From: Actinomadura madurae
GTDB lineage: Bacteria; Actinomycetota; Actinomycetes; Streptosporangiales; Streptosporangiaceae
NCBI RefSeq assembly: GCF_900115095.1
Contig: NZ_FOVH01000029.1
Span: forward strand, 1-64,000
Direction of reading: 5' to 3'
Length of the DNA stretch: 64,000 bases
Shown here one piece after another: positions 34,601 through 41,027 of the stretch (the stretch's first letter is position 1; the number at the start of each line of letters is the position of its first letter). Under the pieces are notes generated by a model. That model was given only the letters and a program-made list of their open reading frames with translations, did no database searches and was not told the DNA's origin. The translations under genes and the position numbers were made by a program.

Positions 34601-36308
34601 CGACCTGCCCCGCTTCATCGAGGTCAAGCGGCGCCACGACGCGATGCTGATGATCGACGAGGCGCACTCGCTCGGCGTCCTCGGCCGGACGGGACGCGGC
34701 ATCGGCGAGCACTTCGGGGTGGACCCGGGCGACGTCGACCTCTGGATGGGGACGCTCAGCAAGGCCATCGGCAGCCTCGGCGGCTACATCGCGGCGCGCC
34801 GCCCGCTCATCCAGTTCATGAAGTACACGACGCCGCTCTACATCTTCAGCACCGGGATCTCCCCGGCCAGCGCCGCCGCCGCGCTGGAGGCGTTCCGTGT
34901 CATCCGGGACGAGCCCGAGCGGGTCGCGCGGCTGCGCGAGCTGGCGGAGCACTTCCGGAGCGCGGCCCGCGCCCGCGGCCTCGACACCGGCGTCTCGCGC
35001 GAGACCGCCGTCATCCCCATCATCGTCGGCGACTGGGGCCGGGCCATGGAGATCTCCAGCGCGCTGCTCGACCGCGGCGTGAACGTGATGCCGATCGGCC
35101 ACCCGGCCGTGCCGCGCGACAAGTGCCGGCTCAGGTTCTTCGTCAACGCAGACCACCGCGAAGCCGACCTCGACCGCTCCCTCGACCTTCTGGTGGACGC
35201 CATGGACCCGACCTCGCAGAACAAGAGAACGCCGTACGAGCCGTCGCACGTGCCGCGCCACCGCACGTCGCCGCGCGTGGAGGACAGGGCCGAGACGGGC
35301 GGCGCCGACGTGCTCGTCACCGGCGCGTCCGGGTTCATCGGCGGCCACCTGACCCGGCGGCTGACCGAGATCGGGCACCGCGTCCGCGTCCTGGTCCGGG
35401 AGGGGAGCGACCGGTCGGCGTTCGCGGACCTGCCCGTCGAGGTCGAGGTGGGGTCGCTGACCGACCTCGACGCGCTGCTGCGCGCCACCGCCGGAGTCCG
35501 GCACGTCTACAACTGCGCGGGCAAGTCCGCCGACTGGGGGCCGTGGGAGGAGTTCGAGCAGGCCAACGTCACCGGCTGCCGCAACCTGGTCGACGCCGCG
35601 CACCACGCGGGCACCGTCGAGCGGTTCGTGCACCTCAGCACCACCGACGTGTACGGGTACCCGGTCCGGCCGTGCGACGAGCGCACCGAGCCGAAGGACA
35701 TCGGCCTGCCCTACAACCGCAGCAAGGTCCTCGGCGAGAGGGCGGTGAGGCGGGCCGCCGAGAAGGCGGGCCTGCCGCTCACGGTCATCCGGCCGGTGTC
35801 GGTGTACGGGCCGCGTAGCAAGGACTTCGTCATCGAGATCGCGAACCTGCTGAAGAGCCGGCAGATGGTCTACGTCCGCAAGGGCACGGCCCCGGCCGGG
35901 CTCCTCTACGTCGGCAACGCCGTGGACGGCATGATCGCCGCCTGCGGGTCGGACGCCGCCGCCGGGAAGGCCTACAACCTGCGGGACCCGGAGACGGTCA
36001 CCTGGCGGGAGTACATCGAGGCGCTCGCCGCCGGGCTGGGCGTCCGGCCGCCCGCGGTGAGCCTGCCCCGCCCGCTGGCCGCCGGCGTCGCGGGCGCGGC
36101 GGAGAAGGTGTACGGGACGCTGCGCCTGAAGTCCCGTCCCGTGCTCACGCGGCACGCCGTGCATCTGCTGGAGCGCGACCAGTCCTACCCGATCGACCGG
36201 GCCCGCGAGGACTTCGGCTTCAAGGGCGAGGTCGCCTTCGAGGAGGGCATGGCACGGACGATCGAATGGCTGGAGTCCCCCGAAGGCCGCGAGCACCTCG
36301 GTGGCTGA
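28638..36308 (+). CDS. redL: RedL-RedK fusion: alkylpyrrole PKS with terminal reductase
   Basis: 2,556 residues. Domain order: fatty acyl-AMP ligase (about 15-590, with YTSGSTATPKG); ACP1 (about 605-680) with Tyr635 where serine is needed; ACP2 with S727; KS (about 783-1205, C944); AT (about 1300-1600, S1392, HAFH malonyl-type motif); ACP3 (S1706); a Pro/Ala linker; alpha-oxoamine synthase (K2042); and an extended SDR (about 2222-2556) with TGASGFIG from T2228 and the Y2359/K2363 pair. RedL activates a fatty acid, adds malonate and condenses with glycine to a keto-pyrroline. RedK reduces that to the 2-alkylpyrrole. Here RedK, a separate gene in S. coelicolor, is fused to RedL. Coupled to redM by ATGA. 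Confidence 0.9.
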   Translation: MSGGTMTRTHLIDGHWDGPEPETVAGILRHHLRRTPDRLAYRFLTGTGGQSESWTYRDLDARARAVAGRLQREGLRNRPVLLLLPPGLEYVAGFLGCLYAGAIAVPAYPPDTGRTGQTLDRLAVIARNVRAGWALVDEEQKRSLETGAGSRGELGATGIRWLASTDCGPDDADAYADPGVSPGSLAFLQYTSGSTATPKGVMVSNENLVANLRTIHLTLEHDRDSALVSWLPPYHDMGLIGGLLTPLYGGLPAHLMAPRTFIQRPLLWLETISETRATTATSPNFGFDYCLRRISAGQAAGLDLRSWRLALNGAEPVRADTLDRFAERFAPCGFDRRALLPCYGLAEATLLVSGAAAGREPQVGTLDAEALENGRAEPAAEGRRSVRSVGCGPAADRVGVAIVDPATRRRLPAGRVGEIWVSGPGVARGYWRDSGATRETFQARIEDGDGTAHLRTGDLGFERDGELHVVGRLKDVVIVQGRNHYPQDVELTVERADGAVRAGCGAAFAVDVDGAEEMVVVFEVDGNRAGDTGELLARLRAAIARDHDVSPHAIVLVGRASVGRTTSGKIQRQGCRRAFLSLALPVVAASVVRESGSAAATAAAPDRARILGLIGSATGRTDVGRCSLADLGLDYTGLLDLAARLERDLGLRVPMGELLTDPTVPALLRLLGADEDRAPAGHPAPGASGRSAADIEAWLVEKVAARLGLPARTIGTTVPFATLGLASRTAVAIVEELGAWLGRDLAPSTVFERPTIRDVADLLGAEPEPGARPVPRSDEPGPAEPVAVVGIGCRFPGAPDPDGYWRLLLDGRDAVAGVPAGRWDAAGVDAPARGGFLDQIDRFDARFFGISAREAERMDPQQRLLLEVAWEAFEDAGIAPDGAAGGDTGVFVGISSHDYGDLQMNDPASVDVYAATGTAHSIAANRLSYHFDLRGPSLAIDTACSSSLVAVHAACRSLRAGECGMALAGGVNLLINPVLSVAFARGGMLSPDGACRTFDDAAGGYVRGEGAGLVCLKPLSRARADGDRIYAVITGAAVGHGGRANGLTAPKGSAQRAVIERALAEAGTGGRGIDYVEAHGTGTALGDPVEWETLAAVYGAGRAADAPCPVGSVKANIGHLEAAAGIAGLIKSALAVWHGELPPQLHFTTPNRHLTWEGSGLTVLTGPAGRTRVPPSRIAVSSFGFGGANAHVIVGRADEARPAERPGPERPVQALCLSAHTPTALATLARRYRAHIAARPDVELADLCHAANTGRAALGHRAAITARSMTELGGALTALASGEASAGVLRGEPAGRGPRAAFLFSGQGTQYPGMGRGLYESSPVFAEVIDRADEVLRPLIGGSLRDLVFTEDDPARLKATRYCQPALVAVEVALARLWESIGVRPAGVLGHSVGAFAAACVAGALTLEDALTLAATRGRLMDELPGSGAMIACAGDAAAIESAAAASPAVAVAAANAPGHLVLSGPEEEIGRLTGDLQAKGVTVRRLAVSHAFHSPLMDGAAEPLREAARAVAAREPDIPWISDHTGEAMGRPDAGYWAGHLLGTVRFTDGVGALRRLGCDAFVEAGPHPALLGLVRAGLADAAGTVLSLPSLRRGGDDWQTFLRSAGRWYCAGGGVRWAGLDAGRPRRRVPVPHAVFERSPYWLGQRREIEVNGNGYGHAGRTEGAAAPGAEAGRVLACVAQVSGFPADQIPPHAHVGSELGLDSLMKGELERRLAPMYPGRVAELRHTLPEDFTVAQLLDALGIADAAPPARAYEPAVQAPPAAPTPAPAPAPAPAPAPAPAPVPEEPRPVVIQRRFEEWDEYAEMLERLRLIESSGPNAYERVHDGFNSGLIQMHGRRMVNFSAFNYLALSSHPRLRAAAKAAIDRYGTSCSATPLLCGETPLHHELEAEIAGFLGTEAAIVFAGGHATNVATVGHLFGPEDLVLHDEWIHDSTVRGTLLSGARRRSFPHNDWQALDRVLGAMRGRYRRAVVVIEGAYSQDGDFPDLPRFIEVKRRHDAMLMIDEAHSLGVLGRTGRGIGEHFGVDPGDVDLWMGTLSKAIGSLGGYIAARRPLIQFMKYTTPLYIFSTGISPASAAAALEAFRVIRDEPERVARLRELAEHFRSAARARGLDTGVSRETAVIPIIVGDWGRAMEISSALLDRGVNVMPIGHPAVPRDKCRLRFFVNADHREADLDRSLDLLVDAMDPTSQNKRTPYEPSHVPRHRTSPRVEDRAETGGADVLVTGASGFIGGHLTRRLTEIGHRVRVLVREGSDRSAFADLPVEVEVGSLTDLDALLRATAGVRHVYNCAGKSADWGPWEEFEQANVTGCRNLVDAAHHAGTVERFVHLSTTDVYGYPVRPCDERTEPKDIGLPYNRSKVLGERAVRRAAEKAGLPLTVIRPVSVYGPRSKDFVIEIANLLKSRQMVYVRKGTAPAGLLYVGNAVDGMIAACGSDAAAGKAYNLRDPETVTWREYIEALAAGLGVRPPAVSLPRPLAAGVAGAAEKVYGTLRLKSRPVLTRHAVHLLERDQSYPIDRAREDFGFKGEVAFEEGMARTIEWLESPEGREHLGG

Positions 36309-36309
36309 C

Positions 36310-37167
36310 ATGTCGACGGGCACAGTGACAGGCACAGTCACGGGCACGGGCATGGTCGCCGCCCGCAGGGCCGGCGGGCCGTGGTTCCCGGGTGTGACGC
36401 CCGACCCCGCCGCGGACGTCCGCCTCGTCTGCTTCCCGCACGCGGGCGGGACGCCCTCGGTCTACCGGGACTGGCACGCGCACGTCGGCGACCGCGTCCA
36501 GGTCGTCCCCGTGCTGCTGCCCGGACGGAGCTTCCGGCTCGGGGAGCCGCCGCGCCGCGAGATGGGGCCGATGGCCGCCGACATCGCGGCGGCCCTCGTC
36601 GGCCAGGGCCTCGCGGACGCGTTCGCGCTGTTCGGACACAGCATGGGCGCGCTGCTCGCCTACGAGGTCGCGTGCGAGCTGCGAGACGGCGGAGCCGGGG
36701 AGCCCGTCCACCTGTTCGTGTCCGGCAGCCGGGCACCGCACTTCTACGGCGCCCGGATCGGTGCGGAGCTCACCGACGACGCCCTGCTCGCCATGGTCCG
36801 CGACCTCGGCGGGCTCGCCGGCGCGGGCGTCGACCCCGAGGGCGGCGGCGCCGCGTTCGCCCGCCGGATGCCGGTGCTGCGCGCCGACCTCACCGCGTGC
36901 GAGCGCTACCGGTGGGCGCCGCGCCGCCCGCTGGCCTGCCCGATCACGGCGTTCTCCGCGGCCGGCGACCCGATCGCGCCGCCCGGCCAGGTGGACGAGT
37001 GGCGCGAGTACACCTACGGCTCGACGTTGCGCCGGCACCTGCCGGGCGGCCACTTCTACCTGACCGGTCCGGACCGGCCGGCGCTGCTGCACGAGCTCCG
37101 CCGCGAGCTCGGCCGGCACGCCGCCCGCCGGACGCCGGTCTCCACCACCGAACCCGGAGGACTCTGA
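36310..37167 (+). CDS. redJ: Type II thioesterase, RedJ-like
   Basis: About 285 residues, alpha/beta-hydrolase fold, with nucleophile motif GHSMG (Ser about 111) and late catalytic histidine in LPGGHFYL. These are typical of GrsT/RedJ external thioesterases that unload acyl carriers; in red clusters RedJ releases the fatty acid or clears misloaded chains. ATG 36310 lies one base after the redL stop; GTG 36301, overlapping redL, is an alternative start. The first 15 residues come from an imperfect 12-base tandem repeat (Thr-Gly-Thr-Val) and look dispensable. Confidence 0.85.
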   Translation: MSTGTVTGTVTGTGMVAARRAGGPWFPGVTPDPAADVRLVCFPHAGGTPSVYRDWHAHVGDRVQVVPVLLPGRSFRLGEPPRREMGPMAADIAAALVGQGLADAFALFGHSMGALLAYEVACELRDGGAGEPVHLFVSGSRAPHFYGARIGAELTDDALLAMVRDLGGLAGAGVDPEGGGAAFARRMPVLRADLTACERYRWAPRRPLACPITAFSAAGDPIAPPGQVDEWREYTYGSTLRRHLPGGHFYLTGPDRPALLHELRRELGRHAARRTPVSTTEPGGL

Positions 37168-37168
37168 C

Positions 37169-38224
37169 ATGAAAGTCGCGACCCTGGCCAAGGTGGCCGG
37201 CGGCCGTCAGGTTCCGCTGCTGCTGTCTCTGAGCCGGCGGCTGGTCACCCCCGTGTACCGGGCGTCGTTCCTCGCCGCGGCCTCCGGCAACGGGGTGCTG
37301 CGGCGGCTCGCCGTCCGGCCCTGCGACCTGGACACGCTCGCCGCGGCGCTCGACGTCCGCGAGGACCGGCACGTCCTGCGGGCCTGGCTGGAGATCGGGG
37401 TGCGGCTCGGCGAGCTGAAGTTCGACGACGGCTGCTACGCGCTCCGCGGCCGGGCCGCCAAGGCGCTCGGCAAGGCGCGCAACGACAGTGTCGCCGCCGC
37501 GCTGGAGGAGGTCGCGCGGTTCCACCTGCCCGTCCTGCTGGACGCCCCGGCCATGGCCCGCGGTGGACGGCGGCTGACCCTCCGGGATCAGGACGGCGAG
37601 GTCATCGCCCGCTCGACCCGCGTCGTCCAGCCGTTCGTGGAGGAGGCCGTCGGCCGCGCCGTGCCCCGGACCCGCCCGTGCCGGCTGCTGGAGGTCGGCT
37701 GCGGCAGCGGCGTCCACGTCCGGCACGCCGCGTCGCTGAACCCGCGGCTGACCGCGCTGGCGATCGACCTGCAGGACGACGTGGCCGCCGCCGCCACCGT
37801 GAACATGGCCGAGTGGGGCCTCGCCGACCGGGTGGACGTCCGCCGCGCCGACGTCCGCGACCTCGACATGGAGCCGGTGTTCGACCTGGTGACCCTGCAC
37901 AACAACATCTACTACTTCCCCGAGGAGGAGCGGGTGAAGGTGCTGGAGAAGGTGCGCTCCCTGCTGGCCCCCGGCGGCCGGCTGCTGCTCACCACCCCGT
38001 GCCGGGGCGGCGGCATCGGCATGGAGGTCCTCGACCTGTGGTTCGAGTGCGCCGACTTCGGCGGCCCGCTGCCGCACGCCGACGGCCTCGCCGCGCAGCT
38101 GGAGAGCGCGGGCTTCACCGGCGTCCGCGAGCGCCGCCTCATCCCCGGCGAGCAGTTCCGGGCGTTCACCGGCACCAACCGCGACCCGGACCACCGCACC
38201 GACGCCGAGGAGCTGATCGCATGA
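37169..38224 (+). CDS. redI: SAM O-methyltransferase, RedI/PigF-like
   Basis: 351 residues. An N-terminal winged-helix/dimerisation region (about 1-130) precedes a class I SAM fold with LLEVGCGSG (about 172) and the acidic loop AIDLQ. This is the architecture of PigF/RedI, which methylates the hydroxyl of the 4-hydroxy-bipyrrole to give the methoxy group of MBC. The ATG follows CGGAGGA by about 8 bases. The stop overlaps redH (ATGA). Confidence 0.85.
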   Translation: MKVATLAKVAGGRQVPLLLSLSRRLVTPVYRASFLAAASGNGVLRRLAVRPCDLDTLAAALDVREDRHVLRAWLEIGVRLGELKFDDGCYALRGRAAKALGKARNDSVAAALEEVARFHLPVLLDAPAMARGGRRLTLRDQDGEVIARSTRVVQPFVEEAVGRAVPRTRPCRLLEVGCGSGVHVRHAASLNPRLTALAIDLQDDVAAAATVNMAEWGLADRVDVRRADVRDLDMEPVFDLVTLHNNIYYFPEEERVKVLEKVRSLLAPGGRLLLTTPCRGGGIGMEVLDLWFECADFGGPLPHADGLAAQLESAGFTGVRERRLIPGEQFRAFTGTNRDPDHRTDAEELIA

Positions 38225-40950
38225 CGACCCCGACCTCCGCCAAGCGCGCGGCGAAGACGACCGGGGGCGGCAAGCGCGCCAAGCCCGCCGCGGGCGACCA
38301 GATCGTCGTCCTCGGCGCGGGCGACGTCCCCGACCCCGCGCTGCTCGGCGGCAAGGCGGCCCGGCTGGACGGGATGCTCCGCGCGGGCCTGCCCGTGCCG
38401 CCCGCGTTCTGCCTGACGACCGCGCTGTTCGACCGGTTCGTCCGGGAGACGGGCCTGGACGCCGACATCGCCGGCACCGAGCCCGCCAAGCTCCGGGAAC
38501 GGGTCCTCGCGGCGGACGTCCCCGACGACATCGCGGCGGCCGTCCTGGAGGCGTACGGGGAGCTCGGCAGGCCGCGCGTCGCGGTCCGCTCGTCGGCGTC
38601 CGCCGAGGACTCCGCGTCCCACTCCTTCGCGGGCCAGCACGACACCGTGCTCGACACCGCCGGGGACAGCGCGCTCCTCGACGCCGTCAAGGTGTGCTGG
38701 GCGTCGCTGTGGACCGACCGCGCCGCCGCCTACCGGGACGCGTCCGAGGCCGGGTCGATCGCCGTGGTCGTCCAGCAGATGGTGCACGCCGACACCGGCG
38801 GCGTCCTGTTCACCCGCGACCCCGTCAGCGGGCGCACCGACCGGTTCGTCGTCGAGGCCTGCTGGGGCCTCGGCGAGGGGCTCGTCGCAGGCAAGGTCAC
38901 CTCGGACTTCTTCCTCGTCGACCCGGCCGGCCCGGAGGTCGTCGACCGGAAGATCCGCTACAAGGTCACCAAGTGCGCGCCCGTCGAGCCCGGCACGGTC
39001 GGGCTCGTCAAGGTGGACGCCGCCGCGCGCAACACGCCCTGCCTGGAGCCCGGCGAGCTGGCCGAGCTGGCGGGGCTGGCGGTCCGCGTCCGCGACCACT
39101 ACGGCGCCGAGCAGGACATCGAGTGGGCCGTGCGGGACGGGGTGCCGTACCTGCTCCAGACCCGCCCGATCACGACGACGCCCGTCCGCGACCGGCGGAC
39201 GAGCCCGTACGTGCACCCGCAGCCCGAGGCCGTCCAGAAGGGGACGCTCTGGTCGCGCATGGACATCGGCGAGATCTTCACCGGCATCATGTCGCCGCTC
39301 GGCCGGTCGTTCGCGCAGTACTACCAGCACAACGTGCACCGCGGCTGCGCCGTGTCGACCGGTGTCCGCGACCCCGGCGACATGTCCCTGCACATGGGCT
39401 ACCTGCAAGGACACGTCTACCTCAACATCTCGTACACGGCCTACTTGCTGGGCCAGTGCCTCCCCACCCGGGACCAGAGCCGTTTCACGAACCGGTTCGT
39501 CAGCGAGGAGGTGGACCTCGACACCTACTCCAACCCGTTCGGCACCTGGCCGGACGGCATCGAGGAGCTGCTCTCCGCCGGGTTCTGGCTGAAGAGCTCC
39601 GTCTCCGAGCTACGGAACATGAAGAAGCGCGCCCGGCGGATGGTCCGGTCGCGGTTCTACGAGTTCGACCGTGCCCAGGGCATCGACCTGACCAGGCTCG
39701 ACCGTCCCGAGCTGAACGCCGAGATGAAGCGGCGGCTGGCCTACTTCCACGACATGCACGTCGGCTACATGCCGTACTACATGAACGCGTTCGGCTTCTA
39801 CGGCGTGCTCGAAGCGCTCTGCGGCGCGTGGCTCGGCCAGGCCGGCGCCGGCCTGCGCAACCGCGTCAAGAGCGACATGTCGAGCCTGCGGACGGTCGAG
39901 TCGGCGCGCGAGATCTGGGCGCTGGCCCAGGTCGCCCGGCGCGATCCCCGCGTCATGGAGATCATCCGCGCCGGGGCCGCGGCCGACGTGCCCGCCCTGC
40001 TCCGCGCGGACGAGGCGGGCCGTGCCTTCTGGGACCGCCACATGATCCCGTTCCTGCGCGAGAACGGCACCCGCGGCCGGCAGGAGATGGAGCTGACGCA
40101 CCCGCGCTGGATCGACGACCCGTCCTACATCTTCCAGATGATCCGGCGGTACGCCGACGAGGGCTTCTCCATCGACGGCGTCCTCGACCGGGCCCCCGAC
40201 CCCGAGGAGGACGCGGCGGCGGACGCGCTCGCCCGGCTGCCGCTGCCGAAGCGGCGCGCGATCGAGAAGGTCACCGAGCTGTACGAGACGTGCAGCCGGC
40301 TCCGCGAGACCACCCGGATGTCGATGATCACCTCGATCTGGCTGGTGCGGTGCGTCGTCCACGAGGTCGGCCGCCGGCTCGTCGCCGCGGGGGTCCTGCG
40401 GTCGCTGGACGAGGTCGCCGACCTGGACTTCGCCGACGTCCAGGAGTATCTGGCCGGCGGCGGGGACGCCCGGGAGGTGTTCTCCCGCGCGAAGCTGGAG
40501 GAGGCCCGGCGCACGTTCCAGGCGTACGCCCGGCTGCCCGAGCCGCCGCTCAGCTTCGTCGGCGAGTGGGACGTCACGCAGGCGGTCCGGCCCGCGCCGG
40601 ACGGGGTCCGGCTGGAGGGCCTCGGCGCGAGCCCCGGCCGCGTCGTCGGACGGGCCCGCATCATCGAGGACCTGGTCTGGCAGGCCGACGAGTTCCAGGT
40701 CGGCGAGGTCCTGGTGACCCGGTTCACCGACGCCTCCTGGACACCGCTGTTCGCCATCGCGGGCGCGGTCGTCACCGACATCGGGTCGATGCTCTCGCAC
40801 AGCTCGATCGTGTCCCGCGAGTTCCGCGTCCCGTCGGTCGTCAACACCAAGCACGCCACCCAGACGATCACGACGGGCGACCTGGTCACGGTGGACGGCG
40901 ACCGGGGCGTGGTCGAGGTCGTCGAGACCGACGAAAGGACGAACGGATGA
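38221..40950 (+). CDS. redH: Prodiginine condensing enzyme, RedH/PigC-like
   Basis: 909 residues related to PEP synthase. The N-terminal ATP-grasp part (about 25-320) has VRSSASAEDSASHSFAGQ, GGVLFTRDPVSG and LLQTRPI. A long helical middle follows, and the C-terminal phosphohistidine domain has H860 in SMLSHSSIVSREF. RedH/PigC couples MBC with the alkylpyrrole in an ATP-dependent terminal step, probably through a phosphorylated intermediate. All key motifs are intact. The ATG overlaps redI. The stop overlaps the ATG of a 26-codon ORF, which in turn overlaps redX. Confidence 0.9.
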   Translation: MTTPTSAKRAAKTTGGGKRAKPAAGDQIVVLGAGDVPDPALLGGKAARLDGMLRAGLPVPPAFCLTTALFDRFVRETGLDADIAGTEPAKLRERVLAADVPDDIAAAVLEAYGELGRPRVAVRSSASAEDSASHSFAGQHDTVLDTAGDSALLDAVKVCWASLWTDRAAAYRDASEAGSIAVVVQQMVHADTGGVLFTRDPVSGRTDRFVVEACWGLGEGLVAGKVTSDFFLVDPAGPEVVDRKIRYKVTKCAPVEPGTVGLVKVDAAARNTPCLEPGELAELAGLAVRVRDHYGAEQDIEWAVRDGVPYLLQTRPITTTPVRDRRTSPYVHPQPEAVQKGTLWSRMDIGEIFTGIMSPLGRSFAQYYQHNVHRGCAVSTGVRDPGDMSLHMGYLQGHVYLNISYTAYLLGQCLPTRDQSRFTNRFVSEEVDLDTYSNPFGTWPDGIEELLSAGFWLKSSVSELRNMKKRARRMVRSRFYEFDRAQGIDLTRLDRPELNAEMKRRLAYFHDMHVGYMPYYMNAFGFYGVLEALCGAWLGQAGAGLRNRVKSDMSSLRTVESAREIWALAQVARRDPRVMEIIRAGAAADVPALLRADEAGRAFWDRHMIPFLRENGTRGRQEMELTHPRWIDDPSYIFQMIRRYADEGFSIDGVLDRAPDPEEDAAADALARLPLPKRRAIEKVTELYETCSRLRETTRMSMITSIWLVRCVVHEVGRRLVAAGVLRSLDEVADLDFADVQEYLAGGGDAREVFSRAKLEEARRTFQAYARLPEPPLSFVGEWDVTQAVRPAPDGVRLEGLGASPGRVVGRARIIEDLVWQADEFQVGEVLVTRFTDASWTPLFAIAGAVVTDIGSMLSHSSIVSREFRVPSVVNTKHATQTITTGDLVTVDGDRGVVEVVETDERTNG

Positions 40951-41027
40951 TCCCCGGCCGGCAAGAGGCGGACCCCGGACCGGCCGCGCTCGACAGGGCG
41001 TCCGTGGAGGACGCCGCTCGGGTGTGA
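40947..41027 (+). CDS. Possible 26-codon bridging ORF between redH and redX
   Basis: A short ORF (begins MIPGRQEADPGPA, ends EDAARV) whose ATG overlaps the redH stop (ATGA) and whose TGA overlaps the redX GTG start (GTGTGA). It fills the only gap in the otherwise end-to-end coupled operon. It may exist to carry ribosomes from redH to redX rather than to make a useful peptide. No family is recognised. Confidence 0.35.
   Translation: MIPGRQEADPGPAALDRASVEDAARV

Noticed and set aside
28437..36353. A 2,638-codon open frame on the minus strand opposite the RedL gene
   Set aside because: It is the G/C-bias shadow of the real PKS frame: low-complexity Arg/Ala/Gly/Asp composition, no domains, and the plus strand encodes complete ordered domains.
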